From Bacillus sp. OV166 (GTDB taxonomy: Bacteria; Bacillota; Bacilli; Bacillales; Cytobacillaceae), in NCBI RefSeq assembly GCF_900177675.1, contig NZ_FXWM01000001.1, forward strand, positions 2,613,001-2,677,000: a stretch of DNA of 64,000 nt. Reading direction: 5' to 3'. Numbering within the stretch: position 1 is the first letter of the stretch; each line of letters opens with the position of its first letter. Positions 49,649 to 58,888 of this stretch are shown here, in pieces. Position numbers and translations under genes: made by a program. The notes under the pieces were generated by a model. That model did not search any database, was not told the origin of the DNA, and saw nothing but the letters and a program-made list of their open reading frames with translations.

Positions 49649-50755
49649 ATGGAAAAGGCAAAAATAAGTGGATCCCAATTGTTCGTTCTGATCGTTTTGT
49701 TTGAAATGGGTAGTGCGATTCTTCTTGGTCTCGGAGCAGAAGTGAAACAGGACGCCTGGATTGCTATTTTGTTCGGTTTAGCTGGGGGAATCATTGTCTT
49801 TTTTATTTATTACCGCTTATATATGTACTATCCTGACCTGCCCTTAACTAGTTATCTTCAAAAAATTTTAGGAAAATGGTTTGGCAGGTTTATTGGGTTA
49901 TTATATATTGTCTATTTTATTTATATTGCGTCAAGGGTATTGCGAGATTTTGGAGAGTTATTAACCACAACGATTTATAATAGCACTCCGCTATTTGTTG
50001 TCAATTCCTTAATGATCCTTGTTATTATCTATGGGATCCATAAGGGGTTTGAAGTTTTAGCCCGAGTTGGAGAAATTTACTTTGGAGTTGTCTACCTGAC
50101 GGCGATTTTAGGCATGCTGCTAATTACCTTTTCGGGTTTAATTCATTTGAGTAATCTAACCCCGATCTTAGAGCATGGATTGAAACCTGTTATTAAAACA
50201 TTTTTAACCACAACCCTCACCTTTCCCTTTGGGGAAATGGTGGTCTTTACGATGCTGCTCCCATTTTTAAATGATAAAAAGAAGGCCAAAATAGTTTGTT
50301 TGGGTGGGATGATATTAGCGGGTATAAATATTACAATAACTGCTGTAATAAATATTTCTGTTTTGGGAGCAGGTCTCTTTCAGCGGTCCACTTTCCCCTT
50401 ATTAACCACAGTAGGAAGAATCCAAATTGCGGATTTTATCGAACGTTTAGATGTATTATTTATGCTCTATTTAATCATTGGTGGTTTCTTTAAAATTTCC
50501 ATTTATTATTATGCTGCAGTGGCCGGGGCTGCTGATATCTTTCAATTTAAAAACCAACGTAAGCTGGGGTTTCCAATTGGAATGATCGTTTTATTTTCAT
50601 CAATAACGATTGCATCTAATATTGCAGAATTTCTCAAGGAGGGGCTCGTTGTTGTGCCGGTTTATTTGTCTTGGCCTTTTCAAATCATCATCCCCTCTAT
50701 TTTACTAATCATTGCTTTTTTTCTTAATAGGAAGAAACAAACTAGCTCTGCTTAA
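49649..50755 (+). CDS. spore germination receptor permease B, copy 1
   Basis: A 368-residue, about ten-segment amino-acid-permease-like protein (spore_permease family) thought to bind the germinant. Phrases QLFVLIVLFEMGSAILLG, YPDLPLTSYLQKILG and FDFIERLDVLFM-type helix (ADFIERLDVLFMLYLIIGG) are typical. A AAGGAGGGGGG signal lies upstream. The following gene is a close copy. Confidence 0.94.
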   Translation: MEKAKISGSQLFVLIVLFEMGSAILLGLGAEVKQDAWIAILFGLAGGIIVFFIYYRLYMYYPDLPLTSYLQKILGKWFGRFIGLLYIVYFIYIASRVLRDFGELLTTTIYNSTPLFVVNSLMILVIIYGIHKGFEVLARVGEIYFGVVYLTAILGMLLITFSGLIHLSNLTPILEHGLKPVIKTFLTTTLTFPFGEMVVFTMLLPFLNDKKKAKIVCLGGMILAGINITITAVINISVLGAGLFQRSTFPLLTTVGRIQIADFIERLDVLFMLYLIIGGFFKISIYYYAAVAGAADIFQFKNQRKLGFPIGMIVLFSSITIASNIAEFLKEGLVVVPVYLSWPFQIIIPSILLIIAFFLNRKKQTSSA

Positions 50756-50790
50756 ATAAATAACCCTGTTTAAGGGGGGATCAATCGTAG

Positions 50791-51897
50791 ATGGAAAAGG
50801 CGAAAATAAGTACAACCCAATTGTTCGTCCTGGTCGTTTTGTTTGAAATGGGTAGTGCGATTCTTGTTGGGATCGCAGCAGATGCGAAACAGGATGCCTG
50901 GATGGCCATTTTGCTTGGTTTATCCGGCGGTATAATGATCTTTTTAGTTTATCACCGATTATATATATATTATCCTGACCTGCCCTTAACGAGTTATGTT
51001 CAAGAAATTACTGGAAAATGGCTTGGCAGGTTGATTGGGTTATTATATATTGTTTATTTTATTTATCTTGCAGCAAGGGTATTGCGAGATTTTGGAGAGT
51101 TATTAACAACGACTATTTATAATAGTACTCCGTTATTTGTTATCAATAGCTTGATGATTATTACCATTATCTATGCAATCCATAAAGGGTTTGAAGTCTT
51201 AGCCCGAGTTGGCGAAATTTACTTTGGGGTTGTCTACCTGACGGCGATATTAGGAATGATGTTAATTACCTTTTCTGGGTTAATTCATTTGGGAAATCTA
51301 AAACCAATCTTAGAGAATGGGTTGAAACCAGTAATAAAAACATTTTTAAGTCAAACCATCAACTTTCCTTTTGGAGAAATGGTCGTCTTTACGATGCTGC
51401 TCCCGTTCATAAATGATAAAAAGAAGGCTAAAATAGTCTGTTTAAGTGGAATGATATTAAGCGGAATAAATATTACTATTACAGTTGTAGTAAATATTTC
51501 TGTTTTGGGTGTGGATCTCTTCCGTCGATCCAATTTCCCCTTATTAACCACAATAGGGAGAATCCAAATTGCCGATTTTATCGAACGTCTCGATGTATTA
51601 TTTATGCTCTATCTAGTCATTGGGGGTTTTTTTAAGATTGCAATCTACTATTATGCTGCAGTTGCTGGTGCTGCGGATATCTTTCAAATTTCAAACCAAC
51701 GTAAGCTTGGGTTTCCAATTGGAATGATCGTCTTATTTGCATCCATTAACATTGCATCTAATTATGCGGAACATATAAAGGAAGGGCTAGTAATTGTACC
51801 CACTTATTTACATTGGCCTTTTCAAATTATCATTCCTTGCGTGTTATTAATTATTGCTTTTTTCCGAAATCGGACGAAAAAGAAAAGCCCGTCATAA
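50791..51897 (+). CDS. spore germination receptor permease B, copy 2
   Basis: This has the same length as copy 1 (368 residues) and most positions are identical; changes cluster in the first 60 residues and the last third (for example GLGAEVKQ versus GIAADAKQ; AEFLKEGLV versus AEHIKEGLV). Tandem duplication of B subunits is known to widen germinant recognition. A weak two-way terminator at the end (51886-51907) separates it from the histidine kinase. Confidence 0.93.
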   Translation: MEKAKISTTQLFVLVVLFEMGSAILVGIAADAKQDAWMAILLGLSGGIMIFLVYHRLYIYYPDLPLTSYVQEITGKWLGRLIGLLYIVYFIYLAARVLRDFGELLTTTIYNSTPLFVINSLMIITIIYAIHKGFEVLARVGEIYFGVVYLTAILGMMLITFSGLIHLGNLKPILENGLKPVIKTFLSQTINFPFGEMVVFTMLLPFINDKKKAKIVCLSGMILSGINITITVVVNISVLGVDLFRRSNFPLLTTIGRIQIADFIERLDVLFMLYLVIGGFFKIAIYYYAAVAGAADIFQISNQRKLGFPIGMIVLFASINIASNYAEHIKEGLVIVPTYLHWPFQIIIPCVLLIIAFFRNRTKKKSPS

Positions 51898-51911
51898 TAG
51901 ACGAGCTAATC

Positions 51912-53591
51912 CTAGTTGTTTTCCACTTTTTCAGGTATAGAGTGCTTAATTTTCTTAAGGTCCTTTTGCTTGACCGGTAAGGAAATTTGAACAGATGTCC
52001 CTTGTTTTTTCTGGCTTTCAAAACGGATGGTTCCCTGATGTGATTGAACAATCTTGAAACTAACCGTTAAACCTAACCCGGTCCCTTTTTCTTTAGAAGA
52101 GTAGAAGGGTTCGCCAATTTTCTCTAATCTCTCTTTTGAAATACCGCAGCCAGTGTCTTTAATGGTAATTAACACATGACTTTGTTCTAATTGCTCTAGA
52201 ACAATAGAGACTGTTCCACCATTTTGGCTTGCTTCAATCGAATTTTTAATCACATTGATAAACAATTGCTTGAGTTGATTTGGTTCGCATTCAATCCATA
52301 TGTCATTTTTTGGAAAAAGAGAATCAATTTGAACATTATATAAACTGGCTTCGGTGTTTAATAATGAAATGACATCCATTAAAAGCTTCTGAAGATCTGC
52401 TTTGGTATATTTTAATAGCTGAGGTTTTGCCAATAACAAAAGCTCACCAACAATGTCATTGATACGATTTAATTCGTCGAGCATAATTTGATAAAAAAAT
52501 TGATGCTTCTCATCTTCCATTTGTAAAAGTTGGACAAATCCTTTTAATGACGTCAGCGGATTCCGAATTTCATGGGCAACGCTGGCAGATAATTCACCAA
52601 CGATTGATAGCTTTTCTGTCCTGCGAAGACGTTCTTCTGCATCCCTTAAGGTGGTCACATCACTGCCATAGCCAATAATTCCAGCGATATTTCCATTAAT
52701 AATGATCGGAAGGGAAGTACATTGTAAGATAATCCGATTCCCGTTTGCATGTGGTATATCCAGCTCGTACATGACCGGTTTTATTTCTTCCACAACAGTG
52801 GAAATGAACTTTGGAAGATATCGTTTATACCTTTTCGGTAATAATTGTTTTACATTTTTCCCAATCGCTTCTTCCCGTTTGAAGCCTGTAATGACATCAT
52901 ACTGTGGGTTTAAATTGGTAATAGTTCCGCCTAAATCCATCATATAAACAATATCTGGACTGTATTCAAATAATGACTTATATTGTTGCTGACTCTCTGC
53001 TAATTTTAAGGCCATTTCCTTTTTTTCGGTAATATCACGTCCAATGATGACCAAACCTTGTCTACTGCCATCTTCGTGAAATAGTGGTACTTTAATCGTG
53101 TCAAATATTTTTACTGATCCATCTGGAACAGGAAGGACTTCCTCTATTCGAGTGATTTCTCGATTAATCCAAGCTTCTTCATCAGAAGTTTCACAAAATC
53201 TGAGAGCATCACTGTAAAAGTCTGTATACTCGGCTAATTCCGAATCCTTTTTCCCCCGATAATCGACATTCTCAAGCTGAAACAATTGTAAACCAAATTC
53301 ATTTGCTTCAATCCATCTGCCTTCACCGTCTTTAAAGTTAACAAAATCAACCATTGAATTGATTAAAGTAGATAGACGTTTCTGATCTTCCTGGGAAACA
53401 TCTAACTCCTCTTTTTTACTAATGAAGAAATAAATGAACCCTCCAGTCATGGCAACATAAAAGATCTCTTTTGACCTTAACACCAACTCAATAAGTGAAG
53501 AAGGCACATATTGTTCGATTACATAATTGGACCCATATATCCAAATAATACTTGTAAAAAAGTAGAGGATGATGATCTTTATTTTATTCAT
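51912..53591 (-). CDS. PAS-domain sensor histidine kinase
   Basis: A 559-residue kinase with two N-terminal membrane segments (residues about 5-22 and 40-56) and no large outer domain. Two PAS domains follow (about 70-190 and 205-320). The HisKA helix has H near residue 340 (VAHEIRNPLTSLKGF). HATPase_c motifs are NVIKNSIEA, DTGCGISKERL and GTGLGLTVS. The layout resembles Bacillus sporulation kinases that feed the Spo0 phosphorelay (KinB/E type). No response regulator gene is beside it. Confidence 0.93.
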   Translation of the reverse strand: MNKIKIIILYFFTSIIWIYGSNYVIEQYVPSSLIELVLRSKEIFYVAMTGGFIYFFISKKEELDVSQEDQKRLSTLINSMVDFVNFKDGEGRWIEANEFGLQLFQLENVDYRGKKDSELAEYTDFYSDALRFCETSDEEAWINREITRIEEVLPVPDGSVKIFDTIKVPLFHEDGSRQGLVIIGRDITEKKEMALKLAESQQQYKSLFEYSPDIVYMMDLGGTITNLNPQYDVITGFKREEAIGKNVKQLLPKRYKRYLPKFISTVVEEIKPVMYELDIPHANGNRIILQCTSLPIIINGNIAGIIGYGSDVTTLRDAEERLRRTEKLSIVGELSASVAHEIRNPLTSLKGFVQLLQMEDEKHQFFYQIMLDELNRINDIVGELLLLAKPQLLKYTKADLQKLLMDVISLLNTEASLYNVQIDSLFPKNDIWIECEPNQLKQLFINVIKNSIEASQNGGTVSIVLEQLEQSHVLITIKDTGCGISKERLEKIGEPFYSSKEKGTGLGLTVSFKIVQSHQGTIRFESQKKQGTSVQISLPVKQKDLKKIKHSIPEKVENN

Positions 53592-53761
53592 GGAAATCTC
53601 CAGTTCTATTCAAGGAATAAAGTTTATTAAAAACAAGGAGTAGTGAGTATTTATTACTCCTTAGTCTATAGTACTAGATAATCCATTATTTTGGAATAAT
53701 GGAACGCTTGAAATATTAATAACTATAAAAACTTTTGCTACATTATTATCTGATTGCCTAC

Positions 53762-53794
53762 ATGGAAAAGGCTTATGGAGTGTATTCCATAAGC
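53762..53794 (-). terminator. terminator downstream of the GNAT gene
   Basis: GCTTATGGA and TCCATAAGC form a perfect 9-base stem around gtgtat; on the minus strand it is followed by CTTTTCC. Confidence 0.55.
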
Positions 53795-53819
53795 TATCTG
53801 TTCTTCGATTTCAAGATTT

Positions 53820-54323
53820 TTAGAAGAGTCTTTTTCCAAGGATAATTAGATCACGTTCAATGCCATCCAGCTCAGCCACATTCGGAAGCTGTGCCCATTT
53901 TTCAAATCCAAAACTTGAGAAAAGTTTAATGCTAGGTTCATTATGACCAAAAATAAAACCAAGTAAGGTTTTGATTTGCAGACTTGGACAGGCATCGATT
54001 GCTTTTTGGATTAAATATTTACCAAGTTTCCGACCTCGAAAGTCGGGATGAATATAGATACTAATTTCTGCAGTCGCATTATAGGCAGGCCTGCCGTAAA
54101 AAGATTGGAAACTAACCCATGCGCAGATTTCTCCTTGGTTTTCTACAACCCATAATGGACGAAAGGTTGATGAATGTTCGTTAAACCATTGAACTCTGTT
54201 TTCTACTGATATTGGTTCAAGATCGGCTGTAACCATCCTACTTGCTATGGTTGTATTGTATATATCAACAATTACAGGCAAATCACACATATCGGCATCT
54301 CTAATCGTAAAGTCATCAAACAT
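53820..54323 (-). CDS. GNAT N-acetyltransferase (phosphinothricin acetyltransferase-like)
   Basis: A 167-residue acetyltransferase from the ATG at 54323, preceded on the minus strand by GGGAGTGG; the longer frame to 54389 has no clear signal. IRDADMCDLPVIVDIYN is the N-terminal signature of the Pat/YwnH type, and IYIHPDFRGRKLGKYLIQKAI is the acetyl-CoA loop. Substrates are amino-acid-like amines, exact one unknown. Confidence 0.88.
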   Translation of the reverse strand: MFDDFTIRDADMCDLPVIVDIYNTTIASRMVTADLEPISVENRVQWFNEHSSTFRPLWVVENQGEICAWVSFQSFYGRPAYNATAEISIYIHPDFRGRKLGKYLIQKAIDACPSLQIKTLLGFIFGHNEPSIKLFSSFGFEKWAQLPNVAELDGIERDLIILGKRLF

Positions 54324-54422
54324 GTCATGTTCCACTCCCGTTTTTTTCTTAATAGATTTTATGATATCTTTTGGAACAAACATTATCAATATTGTAATAA
54401 CAAATTACTTAGAAAAAGAAAA

Positions 54423-54455
54423 ACCTTTTCTCGAAATTGCTATTCGAGAAAAGGT
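54423..54455 (-). terminator. minus-strand terminator after the small spore-type gene
   Basis: ACCTTTTCTCGA and TCGAGAAAAGGT are a perfect 12-base stem around aattgctat. On the minus strand a T-run (TTTTTCTTTTTC) follows. Confidence 0.8.
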
Positions 54456-54503
54456 CATTTCTAATGACAGTAATTGTTATGCTGCCATTCCTCGTTTCTT
54501 TGC

Positions 54504-54659
54504 CTAAACCCAACGGTGGGCCTTGGCATTGCTCCTTAAGATGATCGTGTTGTGCGTCACTTGAGTTTGCCCATTCACTTGTGAATTTTGACGTTTTGGA
54601 CGCGTCGTATGGTAGTGAAAGAGCTCTGAGTGCGGATCTAAATGGTCTTTATAACTCAT
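54504..54659 (-). CDS. 51-residue small spore-type protein (YpzG-like?)
   Basis: A minus-strand gene with GAGGTGATTTTAG before its ATG at 54659. It encodes a His-rich, basic protein (MSYKDHLDPHSELFHYHTTR; later VNGQTQVTHNT; end NAKAHRWV). The VNGxT/Q-T pattern resembles the YpzG-like family of small Bacillus proteins, but I am not certain. After its TAG the same frame continues AKKRGMAA before a second stop. A minus-strand terminator follows at 54423-54455. Confidence 0.5.
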   Translation of the reverse strand: MSYKDHLDPHSELFHYHTTRPKRQNSQVNGQTQVTHNTIILRSNAKAHRWV

Positions 54660-54911
54660 CTAAAATCACCTCATCAAAGGATTTGAAACGACGATATTCT
54701 AATGAATATCACTATTATCTTTTGTCAAATGACAGGAAAATAGTCATCAAACTTGAATTTAATGAGAAATCTCTTCAAAAACGTTAATAAAACGTTCACA
54801 TGCATAGTCATGGAAATGAGTTAAAATGAATACATCGAATGATTGTGATTCAATTCACAAAACAAATTATTTTTAACAGCATGTCAAAACAATAAAAGAG
54901 GCGAATTTAAA

Positions 54912-55271
54912 ATGGTTAGTTTATCACTTGGCGGACTGCTTCTTCGATTCCTATTGGGAGGTCTAGCTGTAGTTGCCTGTACTGTCGTAGCAAAGAAGTT
55001 AGGGGAGAAAGCTGGGGGAATATTTGCTGCATTTCCTGCTGTTTACCTGGCAGCATTACTCACCATCGGTCTTGATTTTCACGGCGGTCAGCTTATTACC
55101 CATTCGATCATGTTATCTAAAGGAGCCATTTTTGGAATGGCAATCAATATTCTTGTCGCCATCCTCGCAGGCTATCTGCTTCCTAAGATAGGTTGGAAAA
55201 AAGGAATCCTCCATGCAATGGCTTGTTGGTTTACTGTATCAATTGTTGTTGTATTCATTACATCTCATTAA
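54912..55271 (+). CDS. DUF3147-like membrane protein, copy 1
   Basis: A 119-residue membrane protein with four hydrophobic segments (LLLRFLLGGLAVVACTVVA, GGIFAAFPAVYLAALLTIG, GMAINILVAILAGYLL, MACWFTVSIVVVFI). The AAFPAV phrase also occurs in the next gene, so the two are relatives. DUF3147 members have unknown function. GAGGCGAAT precedes the ATG. It abuts copy 2. Confidence 0.75.
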   Translation: MVSLSLGGLLLRFLLGGLAVVACTVVAKKLGEKAGGIFAAFPAVYLAALLTIGLDFHGGQLITHSIMLSKGAIFGMAINILVAILAGYLLPKIGWKKGILHAMACWFTVSIVVVFITSH

Positions 55272-55289
55272 ATGAAAAAGGTGGACAAC

Positions 55290-55661
55290 ATGAATAAAAA
55301 AGACTTATTTATTCGGTTTTTACTAGGTGGGGCAGCAGTCTCCCTAAGTTATCTTATAACTATTATTTCCCCATGGAAGATTCTTGCCGGTATTTTTGCC
55401 GCTTTTCCAGCCGTTATGCTGACAGCCGTTATTATGGTGGGAATTGCCTCGGGGACTAAGAAAGCAACAAATATTGCTAGAGGCTCCGTATATGGAATGA
55501 TTGGTGGAATCATTTGTGTAATAACAGTTTTAATAACATTGGAAACCAGTGAAAATTGGATTTTTAGTATCATTCTAGGTCTCCTATTTTGGCTTGGAAG
55601 TTCACTTACCCTTTCCACCTTGAGAGAGCGGGCAGCAAGAAAAGTAATTAGCCATGTATAG
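55290..55661 (+). CDS. DUF3147-like membrane protein, copy 2
   Basis: A 123-residue relative of the preceding protein (LFIRFLLGGAAVSLSYLITI, GIFAAFPAVMLTAVIMVGI), also with four segments. The start at 55290 (MNKKDLF) is chosen because AAAAGGTGG precedes it; an ATG at 55272 shares a base context with the previous stop and lacks a signal. A pair of small homologous membrane proteins often works as a heterodimer; here this is only a suggestion. Confidence 0.75.
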   Translation: MNKKDLFIRFLLGGAAVSLSYLITIISPWKILAGIFAAFPAVMLTAVIMVGIASGTKKATNIARGSVYGMIGGIICVITVLITLETSENWIFSIILGLLFWLGSSLTLSTLRERAARKVISHV

Positions 55662-55721
55662 TTAACAAAAAATTCTTTGGCGCCATAGCTAGAGAATTTT
55701 TTTTATTAAGAAAATATTAAC

Positions 55722-55777
55722 TTGTATTATCTGAAAGTTCGGAATAAAATAAAGTTAACATACCAACCGGTAGGTAT
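55722..55777 (+). promoter_or_regulatory. promoter and TetR-type operator before the acyl-CoA dehydrogenase
   Basis: TTGTAT (55722-55727) and TAAAAT (55745-55750) are 17 bases apart. Ten bases further lies the palindrome ATACCAACCGGTAGGTAT at 55760-55777, symmetric but for one position on each side. It overlaps the expected transcription start, the place for a repressor. An almost equal site precedes the second SDR gene. Confidence 0.65.
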
Positions 55778-55852
55778 GCCTACAAACGGTTCAGCATATT
55801 ATATTTTAACGGCATTAAATTTGATGTTAAGAATAAGAATGGAGTGAATGGT

Positions 55853-57031
55853 ATGTATTTACGATTGACTGATGAACAAAAAATGGTACAAAAAACAATT
55901 AGAAGATTCGTAGAAAAAGAACTTATTCCCCTTGAAAACGATGTACTCCGCAATGAACGAGAAGGTAAACCGAGTCTTCCTGCAAGTAAACTAAAAGAGC
56001 TGCAACTTAAAGCGAAGGAAGCTGGTTTTTGGGGAATTAACACTCCAGAGGAATATGGTGGTGCAGATCTTGGTCAAATGATGATGGCAATTGTGTTAAT
56101 GGAAGTTTCAAAAACCTTTGTCCCATTCCAGTTCGGCGGTGGTGCAGATAATATTCTTTACTATGGTAATGAAGAACAAAAGAAAAAATACTTACTTCCG
56201 ACGATTAATGGCGAGAAAAAGTCTTGTTTTGCAATGACCGAGCCAGGAGCTGGTTCTGATACCAGAAATATCAAAATGACAGCAGTGAAAGACGGCAGTG
56301 AATGGGTTCTAAATGGTGAAAAAACGTTTATTACCGGCGGAAACGAAGCGGACTTCGTTATGGCGATAGCGATTACGGATAAGGAACGACATCAATCAAC
56401 ACAAGGCCGCGAAGGGGTTACATGCTTTATTGTCGATCGCGATATGGGCTGGAAATCAGAGTATATACATACAATGGGAGAATGGGGTCCAGCCGGCTTA
56501 GTTTTTGATAATGTCCGTGTTCCGGAGGAAAATATCCTTGGTGAATTACACAAGGGCTATAATCTTGGTCTCGAGTGGATTGGGTTTGCACGCTGGGTTG
56601 TTGGGGCAAGAGCAGTCGGTGCCGCAGAACGCTTGCTGCAAATGGCGATTGATTATGCCAAGGAACGGGTTACATTTGGGAAACCCATTGCCGAAAGACA
56701 AGCAATCCAATGGCAAATCGCAGATTCTGCGGTTGAAATTGAAGCGGCAAGATGGCTAGTCTTGAACGCTGCCTTTACTCTAGATCATGGGGAAGATAAT
56801 CGACACGTAGCATCGATGGCAAAATTATATGGTGCAAATATGGGCAACAATGTCGTCGACCGTGTCCTTCAAATTCACGGCGGGATGGGGTATACAAGAG
56901 AATTACCAATTGAGCGCTGGTATCGTGAAGCCAGACTATGGAGAATTTACGACGGCACAGACGAAATCCAACGAATGATTATCGCACGTAACCTGATTAA
57001 AGGTCATGTGAAGATCGGTCAATACGTGTAA
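55853..57031 (+). CDS. acyl-CoA dehydrogenase
   Basis: A 392-residue FAD enzyme that introduces the alpha-beta double bond of acyl-CoA. FAMTEPGAGSDTRNIKMTA and the C-terminal IHGGMGYTRELPIERWYREAR are diagnostic. At the usual catalytic base position the sequence reads YDGTDEIQ, with D367 where many members have Glu. Its start has GGAGTG before the ATG; an in-frame GTG at 55844 would add three residues. First gene of a likely operon with the SDR and MaoC genes. Confidence 0.93.
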   Translation: MYLRLTDEQKMVQKTIRRFVEKELIPLENDVLRNEREGKPSLPASKLKELQLKAKEAGFWGINTPEEYGGADLGQMMMAIVLMEVSKTFVPFQFGGGADNILYYGNEEQKKKYLLPTINGEKKSCFAMTEPGAGSDTRNIKMTAVKDGSEWVLNGEKTFITGGNEADFVMAIAITDKERHQSTQGREGVTCFIVDRDMGWKSEYIHTMGEWGPAGLVFDNVRVPEENILGELHKGYNLGLEWIGFARWVVGARAVGAAERLLQMAIDYAKERVTFGKPIAERQAIQWQIADSAVEIEAARWLVLNAAFTLDHGEDNRHVASMAKLYGANMGNNVVDRVLQIHGGMGYTRELPIERWYREARLWRIYDGTDEIQRMIIARNLIKGHVKIGQYV

Positions 57032-57084
57032 GAAAATAAATGTAAGCGCAATCTATAAATTTATTAAACTCAGGAGGAATAGAA

Positions 57085-57849
57085 ATGGCAGGCAGATTTA
57101 CGGGAAAAGTTGCTTTTGTTACGGGTGGAAGCCGTGGAATCGGCAAAGGGATTGTCGAGCTTTTTGCAAAAGAAGGAGCAAAGGTAGCTTTAATAGATTT
57201 GAACGAAGAAGCGTTAAGTGAAACAACCAGTGAATTAAAAGAAAAAGGTTATGACGTTTATTCAAAAGTTGCAAACGTGGTTGATGCCGAGCAGGTTGAA
57301 GATGCCATGAAAGAGGTTTATGAGGAATTTGGCTCCGTAGATATCCTCGTGAATAATGCCGGGGTAATCCGCGATAATCTATTTTTTAAAATGACTGATT
57401 CAGATTGGCAGACCGTTATGGATGTGCACTTAAAAGGATCATTCAATGCGGCCCGTGCTGCTCAAAAATATATGGTCGAAAATAAATATGGGCGTATCAT
57501 CAATATTTCTTCGACATCAGCACTTGGAAATCGCGGTCAAGCTAATTATGCGGCGGCAAAGGCCGGCTTGCAGGGCTTTACAAAAACACTCGCAATTGAG
57601 TTGGGAAGATATGGGATTACAGCAAACTCAGTGGCGCCTGGATTTATTGAAACAGAGATGACGAAGGAAACCGCTGCCAGAATCGGCATTCCATTTGAGC
57701 AATTAATTCAAGCGAGTGTGGCACATATTCCAGTCGGCAGAAGTGGCAAGCCAGAAGACATTGCCAATGCAGTAGCCTTCTTTGCTGATGAAAAATCATC
57801 GTTCGTGAATGGTCAAGTTATCTATGTTGCCGGCGGACCAAAATGTTAA
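57085..57849 (+). CDS. SDR-family 3-oxoacyl reductase / 3-hydroxyacyl dehydrogenase (FabG-like)
   Basis: A 254-residue short-chain dehydrogenase with the cofactor motif GGSRGIGKG (residues 14-22), NNAG (about 90), catalytic Ser in NISSTSALGNRG, Y-x3-K in YAAAKAG and the C-terminal GQVIYVAGG. In this cluster the natural role is oxidation of 3-hydroxyacyl-CoA. CAGGAGGAATAG precedes the ATG. It is 53 bases after the acyl-CoA dehydrogenase. Confidence 0.88.
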   Translation: MAGRFTGKVAFVTGGSRGIGKGIVELFAKEGAKVALIDLNEEALSETTSELKEKGYDVYSKVANVVDAEQVEDAMKEVYEEFGSVDILVNNAGVIRDNLFFKMTDSDWQTVMDVHLKGSFNAARAAQKYMVENKYGRIINISSTSALGNRGQANYAAAKAGLQGFTKTLAIELGRYGITANSVAPGFIETEMTKETAARIGIPFEQLIQASVAHIPVGRSGKPEDIANAVAFFADEKSSFVNGQVIYVAGGPKC

Positions 57850-57869
57850 TTAGGTGAGGTGAAGATGAA

Positions 57870-58319
57870 TTGTTTAAAGACCAGATAGGCAAACAATCAA
57901 ACAAAGTTAAAAATGACGTTGAAAGAGGAGCCGTCAAAAAATTTGCGGAGGCGATTGGTGACCTTCATCCCATTTATTTTGATGAAGAAACTGGAAGAAA
58001 TTCAAGAAACAAAGCCAACATTGCACCTCCTACCTTTCCAAGAACTTTTGATTATGGTGTCATCGAAGGATTAAATCTTCCCAATAAAGGTTTAATCCAC
58101 GGAGAACAAACATTTAATTACAAGCGGCCATTAAAGGTTGGCGAAACAATTTACTGTTATACCAAAGTAAAAAGCTACTTTGAGAAAAAAGGGAACTTTG
58201 GGGAGATGGGATTCCTGGTTGTGGAAAATTACGGCGAGGATCTATCCGGCGCTTTAATTTTTAGCTCATCCTCAACGATTGTCATCTCTGAAGCTGTGAG
58301 GAAGGTGTTGGCACGATGA
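57870..58319 (+). CDS. MaoC-like dehydratase, N-terminal type
   Basis: A 149-residue hot-dog protein beginning IGKQSNKVKNDVERGAVKKFAEAIGDLHPIYFDEE, the pattern of FAS1/HadA-like MaoC_dehydrat_N proteins. It lacks an obvious catalytic D/H pair of its own. With the next gene it probably forms a heterodimeric enoyl hydratase, as HadA/HadB do. TTG start after TAGGTGAGGTGAAG; it overlaps the next gene by four bases (ATGA). Confidence 0.78.
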   Translation: MFKDQIGKQSNKVKNDVERGAVKKFAEAIGDLHPIYFDEETGRNSRNKANIAPPTFPRTFDYGVIEGLNLPNKGLIHGEQTFNYKRPLKVGETIYCYTKVKSYFEKKGNFGEMGFLVVENYGEDLSGALIFSSSSTIVISEAVRKVLAR

Positions 58320-58717
58320 GTATTCTTTCTGAATTACAAGTTGGAGAAACGGTCAAAGAAATTCAACTGGCGCCTGTATCGCGGCTTGACTTAATCAAGT
58401 ATGCAGGTGCATCAGGAGACTTTAACCCAATACACACGATTGATGATGAGGCGAAAAAAGCGGGATTACCAGGAATAATTGCCCATGGAATGTGGACAAT
58501 GGGGAACCTTGCAAAGCTTTTTACTTCTTATTATGAAGAAGGCTTTGTACAGGATTACTCGATCCGTTTTAAAGGAATGGTATTTTTGAATGATGTAATT
58601 ACGCTGAAAGCGACGCTTAAGGAAAAGCAGGATCAAAATTTGCGCTTTACTGTCCAAGCAGTCAATCAACAAGGAAATGAAGTATTAAAAGGTGAGGTAT
58701 TGTACCGCCAATATTAA
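58316..58717 (+). CDS. MaoC-like enoyl-CoA hydratase
   Basis: A 133-residue hot-dog hydratase carrying the catalytic phrase YAGASGDFNPIHTIDDEAKKAG with the D-x4-H pair, and GIIAHGMWTMG. It hydrates an enoyl thioester, usually with R specificity. It closes the four-gene unit; a terminator follows 62 bases later. Confidence 0.85.
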   Translation: MSILSELQVGETVKEIQLAPVSRLDLIKYAGASGDFNPIHTIDDEAKKAGLPGIIAHGMWTMGNLAKLFTSYYEEGFVQDYSIRFKGMVFLNDVITLKATLKEKQDQNLRFTVQAVNQQGNEVLKGEVLYRQY

Positions 58718-58779
58718 TTGCATTAAGTAAATTTAGACCCGGCACCAAGAAGAAAAAACCCTTCTTGTTGCTGAACTAT

Positions 58780-58828
58780 AACCCGAATAATGGACACTTA
58801 AAAAAAGTCCCTTATTCGGGTTTTTTGT
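58780..58828 (+). terminator. Rho-independent terminator after the MaoC genes
   Basis: AACCCGAATAA and TTATTCGGGTT form a perfect 11-base stem around a 21-base loop, followed by TTTT. The 20 bases before it hold a second weaker stem (AAGAAG/CTTCTT). Confidence 0.75.
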
Positions 58829-58888
58829 GTCCCCTGGATTAAAACCCGTTTATATTCATTTAGAGGATATAACCGGAGGAAAGTTGGA

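Noticed and set aside
54581..54787. 68-codon plus-strand open frame
   Set aside because: It overlaps the better-supported minus-strand small gene at 54504-54659 and lacks a Shine-Dalgarno.
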